DNA of 64,000 nt. Origin: Hominenteromicrobium sp964531265. GTDB lineage: Bacteria > Bacillota > Clostridia > Oscillospirales > Acutalibacteraceae. Location: assembly GCA_964531265.1 (NCBI GenBank), contig CAZHDW010000001.1:115373-179372 (forward strand). Direction: 5' to 3'. The notes under the pieces were generated by a model. That model was not told the origin of the DNA. It saw only the letters and a list, made by a program, of their open reading frames with translations, and searched no databases. Both the position numbers and the translations under genes were made by a program. Position 1 is the stretch's first letter. The number at the start of each line of letters is the position of its first letter. Of the stretch, positions 1-8,538 are shown piece after piece.

Positions 1-63
1 AGGTATATATGGAAAACAGGGATGTTACGTTTGACCCCTGATAACTGAAAAGGAGAAGTTTAA

Positions 64-2655
64 ATGAAGCTTCTGGCATTGGACGGAAACAGCATCGTCA
101 ACCGTGCATTCTACGGAATAAAGGTGCTTACAACAAAAAACGGTGAATTTACGAACGGAATAGTGGGCTTTCTCAATATCCTCGAAAGATTAAAGGAGGA
201 GACAAAGCCCGATGCGGTAGCAATAGCCTTTGATTTGCGTGCACCCACCTTCAGACATAAGGCGTATGCGGGCTATAAGGCTCAGCGAAAGGGAATGCCG
301 CCGGAGCTTGCCGCACAGATGCCGCTGCTAAAGGAGTTGCTCGGATATCTCGGCTACAGAATAGTGACCTGTGAGGGCTGGGAGGCCGACGATATACTCG
401 GTACCTTTGCAAGGGCCTGTGAGGATAGCGGCAATACCTGCCTGATAGCTACCGGTGACAGGGACAGCCTGCAATTGGTATCGGAGAAGACCAGTGTACG
501 TCTTGCCACGACTAAATTCGGCCAGTCCGCCGTAACGCTCTATGATATCGATGCCATCATGGAGACCTACGGTGTTCTTCCGCATCAGCTCATAGATATC
601 AAGGCGATACAGGGTGACACCTCGGACAATATCCCCGGTGTTGCTGGTATCGGTGAAAAGGGCGCCGGAGAGCTTATCAGAAAATTCGGCTCGCTCCGAT
701 ATATCTATGATAATCTGAATGAGCTCGACATAAAGCCGGGCATGAAGAACAAGCTGATAGCTTCAAGGGACAATGCGTTTTTAAGCTATGACCTCGGCAC
801 CATACGACGCAATGCGCCGATCAATACGAATATAGAGGATTACATCCCGACTGAGGGTGATCCTGCGGCGGCAGCAGCCCTCATGACGAGGCTTGAGCTC
901 TTTAAGCTCATGGACAGGCTCAAATTGACGGCTCAGCCGACACTTACGGCGCCGTCTGTACAGGAGGGCGATACGGAGCTGCTTGCTGTACATGAGTATG
1001 AGGACGGCGCGGCGGTGCTCGCTCAGTGTGAGGATATGGGCAGTGCATACTTTGTACCCGTCTGGAGCGGTGCAAATATAGATAAGCTCTATATTTGCGG
1101 CGAATTTGAAAACGGCCGTGAGATAGCGGCGGTTCCCGCAGAGGAAGCCTTCATCAGAGCATTTTTATCGAACAGATCGATCAAGAAATATACTATCGGG
1201 ATCAAGCAGCTTCACCGCGCGGCTCTGCGCCTTGGAGCAAAGCTTGAGGCTGTTGAAATGGATGTCGAGCTTGCGGCGTATCTGCTGAATCCATCAGGCT
1301 CGGATTACACAGTGCTGCGCCTTGCGGCGGAATACGGTGTTTCTGTCGGAGAATATGAGGATGAGGCAGCACGTGCTGCGGCTGCCATGCCGAAGCTCTG
1401 CGAGGTGTTGCAGCATCAGATAGATGAAAAGGGTCAGCATGAGCTTTTGAAGACGATAGAGCTTCCGTTGGCGCTCGTTCTCGGTGAGATGGAGGAGAGC
1501 GGCTTCCTCGTTGACCGCGAGGCTATAAAGGTGTATGGCGAACAGCTTGCCGAAATGACAGAGCAGCTCAGAGGCGAGATATACGCGGAGGTAGGGTATG
1601 AGTTTAATATCAACTCCCCGGCTCAGCTCGGCGATGCGCTCTTTGTGAAGCTCGGGCTTCCGCACGGAAAGAAGACAAAGACCGGCTATTCGACGAATGC
1701 GGATGTCCTTGAGGGCCTGAGAAACGCTCATCCGGTGGTCGATAAGGTTTTGCGCTACCGAACTGTTGCAAAGCTGAAATCCACCTATTGTGACGGCCTG
1801 TTGAAGGTTATTGCCGATGACGGAAGAATACATTCAAGCTTTAATCAGACGGAGACCAGAACGGGAAGAATTTCTTCCACGGAGCCGAATTTGCAGAATA
1901 TTCCGGTGAGAACGGCGATAGGACGCGAATTCAGAAGATTTTTCATCGCGCCGCAAGGCTGTGACCTTGTGGATGCCGACTATTCACAGATCGAGCTGCG
2001 TGTTCTGGCACATGTTGCGAACGATGAGCAGATGATAGACGATTTCCGCTCCGGCCGCGATATACACACCTCCACGGCTGCAAGAGTTTTTGATATGCCG
2101 GAGGAGCTTGTGACTCCGCAGATGAGAAGCCGTGCAAAGGCCGTTAACTTCGGTATCGTTTACGGCATAGGTGCGTTCTCGCTTGCAAAGGATATCGGCG
2201 TCAGCCGCAAGGAGGCTGATGACTATATCAAGGATTATCTGCGCAATTACAGGGGCGTTGCGGAATATATGGAGCAGGTAGTCGAAAACGCGAAGAAGGA
2301 CGGCTATGTTGAAACGCTGTTCGGGCGCAGAAGATATCTGCCGGAGCTGAAAAGCACGAATTTCAATATGCGTGCCTTCGGCGAACGCGTTGCAAGAAAT
2401 ATGCCCATACAGGGCGCGGCGGCGGATATCATCAAAATAGCGATGATACGCGTCAGAAACAGACTTAAGGAAGAAAAGCTCAGAGCAAGGCTCATTTTGC
2501 AGGTGCACGATGAGCTTATAGTCGAGTGCCCCAAGGAGGAAACGCTCCGGGTAAAGGAGATACTGCAAAGTGAAATGGCGGAGGCTGTTTCGCTGAGTGT
2601 GCCGATGATAGCGGATGCTGCAAGCGGCGAAAGTTGGTATCTGGCAAAGGGATAA
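64..2655 (+). CDS. polA: DNA polymerase I
   Basis: DNA polymerase I, 863 residues, for repair synthesis and primer removal. The N-terminal 5'-nuclease (about 1-290) keeps the acidic motifs EADD and TGDRDS and the helix-hairpin-helix GVAGIGEKGA. The middle part (about 300-480) corresponds to the 3'-5' exonuclease, but I see no intact DxE or YxxxD metal-binding motif, so proofreading is probably lost, as in many Firmicutes. The C-terminal polymerase has motif A (DADYSQIELR, near 638), motif B (RAKAVNFGIVYG) and motif C (VHDEL). The ATG has AGGAG seven bases upstream. The next gene starts 20 bp after the stop, suggesting co-transcription. Confidence 0.97.
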   Translation: MKLLALDGNSIVNRAFYGIKVLTTKNGEFTNGIVGFLNILERLKEETKPDAVAIAFDLRAPTFRHKAYAGYKAQRKGMPPELAAQMPLLKELLGYLGYRIVTCEGWEADDILGTFARACEDSGNTCLIATGDRDSLQLVSEKTSVRLATTKFGQSAVTLYDIDAIMETYGVLPHQLIDIKAIQGDTSDNIPGVAGIGEKGAGELIRKFGSLRYIYDNLNELDIKPGMKNKLIASRDNAFLSYDLGTIRRNAPINTNIEDYIPTEGDPAAAAALMTRLELFKLMDRLKLTAQPTLTAPSVQEGDTELLAVHEYEDGAAVLAQCEDMGSAYFVPVWSGANIDKLYICGEFENGREIAAVPAEEAFIRAFLSNRSIKKYTIGIKQLHRAALRLGAKLEAVEMDVELAAYLLNPSGSDYTVLRLAAEYGVSVGEYEDEAARAAAAMPKLCEVLQHQIDEKGQHELLKTIELPLALVLGEMEESGFLVDREAIKVYGEQLAEMTEQLRGEIYAEVGYEFNINSPAQLGDALFVKLGLPHGKKTKTGYSTNADVLEGLRNAHPVVDKVLRYRTVAKLKSTYCDGLLKVIADDGRIHSSFNQTETRTGRISSTEPNLQNIPVRTAIGREFRRFFIAPQGCDLVDADYSQIELRVLAHVANDEQMIDDFRSGRDIHTSTAARVFDMPEELVTPQMRSRAKAVNFGIVYGIGAFSLAKDIGVSRKEADDYIKDYLRNYRGVAEYMEQVVENAKKDGYVETLFGRRRYLPELKSTNFNMRAFGERVARNMPIQGAAADIIKIAMIRVRNRLKEEKLRARLILQVHDELIVECPKEETLRVKEILQSEMAEAVSLSVPMIADAASGESWYLAKG

Positions 2656-2675
2656 GAATAGGGTGAAGTATAAAG

Positions 2676-3491
2676 ATGTTATTTTGCTGTCCTGCGTGCA
2701 AGGCGGCGCTCGAAAGGCGTGAGCGCGCCCTTGTGTGCGAAAACGGACATAGCTATGATATTGCGCGGCAGGGCTATGTGCACCTGCTGCCGGTAAAGCA
2801 GATGCATGCAAAGGTGCCGGGGGACACAAAGCTCATGGTGGATTCACGCCGCAGCTTTCTGTCGCTCGGACATTATGATGTATTCAGGGATAAGCTGACA
2901 GAGCTTGCATCACGATATTTGCCGGAGAACGGCGTGCTGCTCGATGCCGGCTGCGGAGAGGGTTTCTATACCTCTTCGCTCTTTAGTGCTACTCAAAGTA
3001 TGAATGCAGCAGTCAGCGGCATAGATATTTCCAAATTTGCGGTAAAGGCCGCAGCCGGAAAATATAAGGGCATTGATTTCGCGGTGGCGAGTCTTTTCCA
3101 CATACCTGCTGCGGACAGCAGTGTGGATGTTCTGACGGATGTTTTTGCGCCCATCGTGCCCGAGGAATTTCTTCGCGTGCTGAAGCCCGGCGGAGTTATG
3201 ATACTTGCCGTGCCCGGCGCACGTCATCTCTACGGCATGAAAGAGGTGCTCTATCGTGAGCCGTATGAGAACGAGGAGCACGATACGCAGTACGACGGCT
3301 TTGAATATATCGGCAGAGAATGTGTCAGGGATTTCATTAAGGTGGTTGGGCGCGAGAGCATAGAGGCGCTCTTTTCGATGACCCCGTATTATTGGAAGAC
3401 AGATGTGGAGGGCGGCGAACGCCTGCGCGCCTTGGATGAGCTTGAAACCGAGATCAAATTCGATTTTTTGATATACAGAAAACAGGCATAA
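2676..3491 (+). CDS. rlmA: 23S rRNA guanine-N1 methyltransferase, RlmA family
   Basis: SAM-dependent methyltransferase of 271 residues. An N-terminal zinc finger of RlmA type is visible (C5, C8, C21, H25; pattern CPAC then CENGH). It is followed by the family segment ARQGYVHLLPV and a Rossmann SAM-binding loop, LLDAGCGEGFY. The family methylates N1 of a guanine in 23S rRNA helix 35 (G745 or G748); which one applies here cannot be read from sequence. The gene sits 20 bp after polA and 16 bp before the next gene, so it is probably part of the same transcript. Confidence 0.85.
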   Translation: MLFCCPACKAALERRERALVCENGHSYDIARQGYVHLLPVKQMHAKVPGDTKLMVDSRRSFLSLGHYDVFRDKLTELASRYLPENGVLLDAGCGEGFYTSSLFSATQSMNAAVSGIDISKFAVKAAAGKYKGIDFAVASLFHIPAADSSVDVLTDVFAPIVPEEFLRVLKPGGVMILAVPGARHLYGMKEVLYREPYENEEHDTQYDGFEYIGRECVRDFIKVVGRESIEALFSMTPYYWKTDVEGGERLRALDELETEIKFDFLIYRKQA

Positions 3492-3507
3492 CGGAAAGGA
3501 AACAATT

Positions 3508-3930
3508 GTGAAAATACTTTTTGTGTGTACAGGAAACACATGCAGAAGCCCCATGGCGGAGGGGATATTCAGAAAGGAAATACAGCAGAGGGGTTTTGAA
3601 AACATAATGTGCCAGAGCGCAGGCCTAACACCGGTTGAGGGTGCACCGGTCAGTGAAAACGCCGTGGATGTTTGCAGGGAGATCGGCGTTGATATCAGTG
3701 GACATACCGCAAGGCGCTTTACCGCGGAGGAAGTCAATATATGGGATGTGTATTTTACCATGTCAAAAACACATGCATATATACTTGCTCAGGCAGGTGT
3801 TCCGGCCGAAAGGATATATGTTCCGGGCTATATAGATGACCCATACGGCGGTGATCTCGACACATACAGAAAATGCCGGGATAAGATAATCGATGAGCTG
3901 ACAGAGTTCTATCGCTATCTCGGATTTTAA
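3508..3930 (+). CDS. Low-molecular-weight phosphatase, probable protein-arginine phosphatase (YwlE-like)
   Basis: Cytosolic phosphatase of 140 residues with the signature CTGNTCRSP (C7 nucleophile, R13, S14) and the general-acid loop DDPYGG near the C terminus. Residue 11 is Thr. In Bacillus YwlE the Thr at this position gives preference for phospho-arginine, whereas tyrosine phosphatases of the fold usually have Ile. I therefore favour an arginine phosphatase over a tyrosine phosphatase. The start is GTG, with AAGGAAA a few bases upstream. No McsB-type arginine kinase lies in the window, so the partner is unseen. Confidence 0.8.
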   Translation: MKILFVCTGNTCRSPMAEGIFRKEIQQRGFENIMCQSAGLTPVEGAPVSENAVDVCREIGVDISGHTARRFTAEEVNIWDVYFTMSKTHAYILAQAGVPAERIYVPGYIDDPYGGDLDTYRKCRDKIIDELTEFYRYLGF

Positions 3931-3954
3931 CAATCAGCTTAAAGGGAGTAATTT

Positions 3955-4389
3955 ATGATAGTACCTATGAGGGTAGAGCATACGGCACGGCTGGCGGAGC
4001 TTGAGAGGATATGCTTTGCCGAGCCATGGAGCGTGGCGGCACTGAACGAGGAAACGGAGAACCCGACAGCGTATTTTGTAGTTGCTGTTGAGGGGGACGA
4101 GGTGCTCGGCTATGCCGGAATGCACAGGGTGCTCGGTGAGAGCTACATAGACAATATTGCGGTGTTTCCGCAGTATCGCGGCAAAGGTATCGGCAGAGAG
4201 CTTACCTCGGCGCTTATCGAGCGTGCAGGGGAGGATGACGGCGAGTTCATCACACTTGAGGTTAGAGTATCGAATGCGGCGGCGATAGGCCTGTATGAAT
4301 CGCTCGGCTTTGAAAGAAGCGGCGTGCGCAGACGGTTCTACAGAAACCCGACCGAGGACGCGCTCATCATGACGCTCAGCTTTAATTAG
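3955..4389 (+). CDS. rimI: Ribosomal protein S18 alanine N-acetyltransferase (RimI-type GNAT)
   Basis: GNAT acetyltransferase of 144 residues. The start PMRVEHTARLAELERICF and the segment EPWSVAALNEE are typical of RimI, and the acetyl-CoA loop QYRGKGIGREL (motif A) is intact. RimI acetylates the N terminus of ribosomal protein S18. In many Firmicutes rimI sits between tsaB and tsaD; here it stands alone after the phosphatase, so another GNAT substrate is possible. AAAGGGAG precedes the ATG. The stop is TAG, which shows that TAG is a working stop codon in this genome. Confidence 0.8.
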   Translation: MIVPMRVEHTARLAELERICFAEPWSVAALNEETENPTAYFVVAVEGDEVLGYAGMHRVLGESYIDNIAVFPQYRGKGIGRELTSALIERAGEDDGEFITLEVRVSNAAAIGLYESLGFERSGVRRRFYRNPTEDALIMTLSFN

Positions 4390-4447
4390 CTTATTCGGCA
4401 GTTAACTGCCATAAACAGTAATTTATTCCATTCAGGAGGGTAATAAA

Positions 4448-5938
4448 ATGCTTTACGGTAAAATCAAGGCACTTGTTCAATACGGTGTCGAAAGAGGTCT
4501 TGTTGATGCGGCGGACGCAATATATGTCAGAAACAGACTTCTTGAAGCCTTTCATGAGGACGACTATGCGGACGAGCCTGCCTTTGAAAGCGAAAATCTC
4601 AGCGAGCTTCTGGATGCTCTCTGTGACGAAGCCGTGGAACGCGGCATCATAGACGGCGGCATCACGGAGCGCGACCTCTTTGACACAAAGCTCATGGGCG
4701 AAATGACAAAGAGACCGTCCGAAATAGGCAGAGAATTCAAGAAGCTGTATGCCGACAGCCCGGAAAAGGCCACGGACTGGTTCTATAAGCTCTGCTGCGA
4801 CTGTAATTATATTCGCACCGAGCGTGTAAAGAAAGACCTCAAGTGGGTCTATAACGACGAGCGTTTCGGCGATATAGACATCACCATAAACCTCTCGAAG
4901 CCCGAGAAGGATCCCAAGGCGATTGCTGCGGCAAAGAATGCCAAAGCCTCCGGTTACCCGGCCTGTATGCTGTGCAAGGAGAATATCGGTTACGCAGGAA
5001 GACTCAATTTCCCGGCAAGACAGAATCACAGAGCTGTTCCGATGACCATAAACAATGCGGATTGGTTCATGCAGTATTCGCCGTATGTGTATTATAACGA
5101 GCACTGCATCGTGTTCTGCGGTGAGCACGTTCCGATGAAGATAGACGAGAGCACCTTCAGAAAGCTCTTTGGTTTCGTAAAGCAGTTCCCCCACTATTTC
5201 CTCGGCTCCAATGCCGACCTTCCGATCGTCGGCGGCTCCATTTTGACGCATGACCACTATCAGGGCGGACATTATACCTTTGCAATGGCGAGAGCCGGCA
5301 TTGAGGAGCATGTAAACATCGGTGGCTTCGAGGATGTTGAAGCCGGTATCCTCAACTGGCCGGTATCCGTTCTGCGCCTGAGAAGCCGCGATACGGAGAG
5401 ATTGATAGAGCTTGCAACAAGAGTGCTTAACACATGGAGGGGCTACACGGACGAGGCGGCATTTGTCTTTGCCGAGACCGACGGCGAGCCGCACAACACT
5501 ATCACGCCCATTGCACGCTGTGTTGACGGCGTATATGAGCTTGATCTGGCGCTCAGAAACAACATTACAACGGAGGAGTATCCGCTCGGTGTCTATCATC
5601 CGCATGATGAGCTCCACCACATAAAGAAGGAGAATATTGGCCTTATCGAGGTAATGGGTCTGGCAGTTCTCCCGTCCCGTCTTAAAAACGAGCTGAAAAC
5701 GCTCGAGCAGGCCATTGTCAACGGCAGTGATATCCGTGCGGATGAAAGCATTGAGAAGCACGCTGACTGGGCAGAGGAGGTTATTGAGAGACATCCGGAG
5801 CTCAACGCGGACAATGCCGGGGATATACTCAGAGCAGAGGTTGGCGCTGTGTTTGTAAAGGTGCTCGAGGACGCCGGTGTGTATAAGTGCACATCGGAGG
5901 GCAGAGCGGCTTTCCGCAGATTTATCGAGTCCGTATGA
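4448..5938 (+). CDS. galT: UDP-glucose--hexose-1-phosphate uridylyltransferase, class II
   Basis: Leloir-pathway enzyme of 496 residues exchanging UMP between UDP-glucose and galactose-1-phosphate. Length and sequence match the Firmicutes class II GalT rather than the roughly 350-residue class I enzyme. The nucleophilic His region reads SILTHDHYQGGHYTF, and the N-terminal part contains FDTKLMG and YPACMLCKENIGYAGR. AGGAGG lies seven bases before the ATG. No galK or galE is near, so the pathway must be completed elsewhere in the genome. Confidence 0.93.
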   Translation: MLYGKIKALVQYGVERGLVDAADAIYVRNRLLEAFHEDDYADEPAFESENLSELLDALCDEAVERGIIDGGITERDLFDTKLMGEMTKRPSEIGREFKKLYADSPEKATDWFYKLCCDCNYIRTERVKKDLKWVYNDERFGDIDITINLSKPEKDPKAIAAAKNAKASGYPACMLCKENIGYAGRLNFPARQNHRAVPMTINNADWFMQYSPYVYYNEHCIVFCGEHVPMKIDESTFRKLFGFVKQFPHYFLGSNADLPIVGGSILTHDHYQGGHYTFAMARAGIEEHVNIGGFEDVEAGILNWPVSVLRLRSRDTERLIELATRVLNTWRGYTDEAAFVFAETDGEPHNTITPIARCVDGVYELDLALRNNITTEEYPLGVYHPHDELHHIKKENIGLIEVMGLAVLPSRLKNELKTLEQAIVNGSDIRADESIEKHADWAEEVIERHPELNADNAGDILRAEVGAVFVKVLEDAGVYKCTSEGRAAFRRFIESV

Positions 5939-5942
5939 TGCC

Positions 5943-5972
5943 TTGACAAACGCAGGTCAATGGGTTTAATAT
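5943..5972 (+). promoter_or_regulatory. Sigma-A promoter for mscL
   Basis: TTGACA at 5943-5948, an 18-bp spacer, then TAATAT at 5967-5972, 40 bp before the mscL start. It allows mscL to be transcribed separately from galT. Confidence 0.55.
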
Positions 5973-6011
5973 AGCTTTGAAAAACAAGAAGTCAAAGGTA
6001 GGTTTTAAGTT

Positions 6012-6422
6012 ATGAAGAAGCTTTTGCAGGAATTTAAAGCATTCATCTCTCGCGGAAACGTTCTCGACATGGCAGTCGGTGTCGTTGTGGCTTCATCGTT
6101 CACAGCGGTCGTCAATGCGGCGGTTTCCGGACTTGTCACACCGATCATCGGTTTGTTCATTCCGGATACGACCTTCGCCGAGTGGGCACCCGGCGGCTTT
6201 GCCATCGGCGCATTCATCAACGCGGTCATCACCTTCTTTATCACCTCTGCGGTTATCTTCATCGTTATGAAGGTTGTAAACGCAGCACGAGATGTGAGAA
6301 AGAAGCCGGAGGAGCCGGCAGCACCGACAACCAAAACATGCCCGTACTGTCTGTCCGACGATGTTAAGATCGGCGCTGTCAAGTGTCCGCATTGCGCATC
6401 TGAGCTTCCGAAGGAAGAATAA
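6012..6422 (+). CDS. mscL: Large-conductance mechanosensitive channel with C-terminal zinc ribbon
   Basis: Pentameric inner-membrane channel opened by membrane tension during osmotic downshock. The N-terminal amphipathic helix (FKAFISRGNVLDMAVGVVV), TM1 (about 15-45) and TM2 (about 66-92) are canonical. The usual C-terminal helical bundle is replaced by a Pro/Ala linker and a zinc-ribbon-like tail with C110, C113, C125 and C128 (CPYC then CPHC). The family is commonly 120-150 residues; this one has 136. The tail should lie in the cytoplasm below the pore. The gene has its own promoter at 5943-5972. Confidence 0.92.
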   Translation: MKKLLQEFKAFISRGNVLDMAVGVVVASSFTAVVNAAVSGLVTPIIGLFIPDTTFAEWAPGGFAIGAFINAVITFFITSAVIFIVMKVVNAARDVRKKPEEPAAPTTKTCPYCLSDDVKIGAVKCPHCASELPKEE

Positions 6423-6494
6423 GCTGCGTATATTTTAAGTATTGAAAAGTTATTGACGAAATCTATTTCGGCGAAAGGCCGGGGAGGAATAACA

Positions 6495-7325
6495 ATGAAG
6501 ATTCAGTATCTCGGTACGGCGGCCGCAGAGGGCATACCTGCCCTGTTCTGTGACAGCGAGGTTTGCAGAAATGCAAGGAAGATTCGCGGCAAAGAGGTAA
6601 AAACAAGGAGTCAGGCGCTAATTGATGACAGCATTCTGGTGGATTTCCCTGCCGATACCTACATGCATGTGCTGAATAACGGCATAAGACTCGATAAGAT
6701 ACATACGCTTATCGTCACGCATTCGCACTCGGATCATTTCTATCCGCAGGATTTCTGGTGCAGAAGCCCGGGAATAGGCAATAATATTGAGGAAAAGCCG
6801 CTCGATGTTTATGTAACGGCTCCCGGCTATGCCGCAGCGGAAGAATTCATGGCTGACAACAATGTTCCTGCCGAAAGAGTTGCCCTGCACAGGATCGAAG
6901 CATTCTCTCCCTTTGAATCGGAGGGCTATCGCTTTATTCCTCTCAAGGCGGATCATGACCAGAAGACGGAGCCGGTATTCTACATTGTGGAGCACGGTCA
7001 AAAAACCATGCTCTATGCCCATGACACTGGCTATTTCCCGGACGAGGTATGGGAGTTCCTGGCAAAGTACAAGCGCAGCTTCGATTTTGTTTCACTGGAC
7101 TGCACGGGTATGCTTTTGCCGAATTATCGCCACGGCCATATGGGACTTTCGGTATGCGGCGAGGTCTATGAAAGGTTGACGGAGATGGGGCTTTGCGATA
7201 AGGATACCAAGGCCTGCATCAATCATTTCAGTCACAACGGCCTTGCTACGCATGAGGAGCTAGTTGAGGAAGCCGAAAAGTACGGATTCCTGACCTCCTA
7301 TGACGGCTGTGAGATAGAATTTTGA
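6495..7325 (+). CDS. PhnP-like metallo-beta-lactamase-fold hydrolase
   Basis: Hydrolase of 276 residues with the metal motif HSHSDH (VTHSHSDHFYP) and further His/Asp ligands (HDTGYF, NHFSHN). The N-terminal segment CDSEVCRNARK resembles the cysteine-bearing segment of PhnP, a cyclic phosphodiesterase of phosphonate breakdown, but no phn genes are near. The true substrate is unknown. I chose the ATG at 6495 because GGGGAGGA lies just upstream; an in-frame TTG at 6453 lacks such a site. Confidence 0.7.
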   Translation: MKIQYLGTAAAEGIPALFCDSEVCRNARKIRGKEVKTRSQALIDDSILVDFPADTYMHVLNNGIRLDKIHTLIVTHSHSDHFYPQDFWCRSPGIGNNIEEKPLDVYVTAPGYAAAEEFMADNNVPAERVALHRIEAFSPFESEGYRFIPLKADHDQKTEPVFYIVEHGQKTMLYAHDTGYFPDEVWEFLAKYKRSFDFVSLDCTGMLLPNYRHGHMGLSVCGEVYERLTEMGLCDKDTKACINHFSHNGLATHEELVEEAEKYGFLTSYDGCEIEF

Positions 7326-7360
7326 TATTCAGCTTAATAACTTAACAATGCACAAAAAAA

Positions 7361-7390
7361 TGGGGACGAGCCTTTAAAGGCTCGTCCCCA
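7361..7390 (-). terminator. Intrinsic terminator, perfect 30-bp palindrome
   Basis: TGGGGACGAGCCTTT is followed directly by its reverse complement. On the minus strand the stem is followed by a run of T, ending the gene at 7413-8234. It also lies after the plus-strand gene ending at 7325 and may act on both. Confidence 0.85.
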
Positions 7391-7412
7391 CTTCTGTAGG
7401 TGATATTATTGA

Positions 7413-8234
7413 TTACCAGCCAAGAGTCTTGAGGTATTCGCGGCTCATCTTAACTGCATCCAGCGGTGCACGCTCATAAGCCTGATCCTGCTCAACGACT
7501 ACCCAGTTAGCACCTGCTGCTACGGAAGCCTCAAGTACCGGCGGGATGTCCTGCATGCCGTGACCGACCGGACGGAACTCGAACTTACCGGTTTCTTCGA
7601 CCTTCTCGGTCTCGATGCCGATCAGCTCATACATGTTAGCCGGCTTGCCTTCCTTGTAGAAGTCCTTGAGGTGGACAACCGGTGCGCGGCCGGAGTACTT
7701 GTTGATGTAGTCTACGGGCTCCTCGCCTGCAACCTTTACCCAGCAGATATCAAGCTCTGTCTGGAGCAGGGAAGCCGGGATCTCATCATACATATAGTCG
7801 AGAGCGTACTGGCCGTTCTCCATCTTAACGAACTCGAAGTCATGGTTATGGTAGAGCAGAGTGATGCCAACCTTGTTGCATGCCTCACCGATCTTCTTGA
7901 AGGTCTCGATGTTCTCAAGGAACTTCGGTTGACCCGGACGATCCTCCTCTGTGAGGTACGGGATAGCGATGTACTTCATGCCGATCTCTTTGTACTGAGC
8001 AACTGTGCCTTCGATATCTGCTGCGAGCTCTACGAACGGAACATGAGCGGAAACCGGAACAAGACCTACTTCCTCAAGAATAGCCTTGACCTCAGCCGGC
8101 TTCATGCCATAAAGACCTGCCAGCTCAACGCCGTCATAGCCGATTTCCTTAAGCTTCTGCATTGTGCCCTTAAAATCACGTGCAGCGTCATCGCGGACGG
8201 AATAAACCTGAACCGCTACGGGTAAAGTTTTCAT
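7413..8234 (-). CDS. Sugar phosphate isomerase/epimerase-like TIM-barrel protein
   Basis: TIM-barrel protein of 273 residues of the xylose-isomerase-like superfamily. Likely metal ligands lie in HNHDFEF, TELDICW, VHLKDF and VVVEQDQ. Such proteins isomerise or epimerise sugars or inositol derivatives; the exact substrate cannot be read from sequence. The start at 8234 is preceded by AGGAGGAG; a longer in-frame ATG at 8330 has no ribosome site. A promoter lies at 8287-8315 and a strong terminator at 7361-7390, so it is probably a single-gene unit. Confidence 0.75.
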   Translation of the reverse strand: MKTLPVAVQVYSVRDDAARDFKGTMQKLKEIGYDGVELAGLYGMKPAEVKAILEEVGLVPVSAHVPFVELAADIEGTVAQYKEIGMKYIAIPYLTEEDRPGQPKFLENIETFKKIGEACNKVGITLLYHNHDFEFVKMENGQYALDYMYDEIPASLLQTELDICWVKVAGEEPVDYINKYSGRAPVVHLKDFYKEGKPANMYELIGIETEKVEETGKFEFRPVGHGMQDIPPVLEASVAAGANWVVVEQDQAYERAPLDAVKMSREYLKTLGW

Positions 8235-8286
8235 TGTGAACTCCTCCTGTATGTAAATTATAATCGCCTTATATAAGGTCATTCCT

Positions 8287-8315
8287 ATTTTACCGTATTT
8301 TGAAGAAAAAATCAA
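8287..8315 (-). promoter_or_regulatory. Sigma-A promoter for the 7413-8234 isomerase gene
   Basis: On the minus strand: TTGATT (8310-8315), a 17-bp spacer, TAAAAT (8287-8292). A short inverted repeat CTTGTG/CACAAG at 8333-8350 lies just upstream, between the divergent units. Confidence 0.5.
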
Positions 8316-8391
8316 TCGTATGAGCCGCAATTCTTGTGATTTCCCACAAGTTTTTATTTGAAGTAATGAAAAATAATCGATAAATTATTTG

Positions 8392-8479
8392 TTGAACAGT
8401 GGGCGGATGAGTGATATACTTAACAAATGGCAGGTATTTGACTGCAAAAGTTGACTATTCAGACAACTTGGGTTATACT
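8392..8479 (+). promoter_or_regulatory. Two tandem sigma-A promoters for the MurT/GatD-like operon
   Basis: Promoter 1 is TTGAAC (8392-8397), 17 bp, TATACT (8415-8420). Promoter 2 is TTGACT (8451-8456), 17 bp, TATACT (8474-8479). Both point to the gene at 8539. Together with the minus-strand promoter at 8287-8315 they fill the 304-bp gap between the divergent genes. Confidence 0.6.
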
Positions 8480-8538
8480 AAAATTTATGTAATGCGAAGC
8501 TGCGGGCGGTTGTCTGCAAGGCGTTAGGAGGCCTATTG

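Noticed and set aside
1..63. Promoter-like TTGACC before polA
   Set aside because: No matching -10 box at a usual distance within the visible 63 bases; the upstream context is outside the window.
64..2655. Loss of proofreading motifs in DNA polymerase I as a novelty
   Set aside because: Degenerate 3'-5' exonuclease domains are common in Firmicutes PolA.
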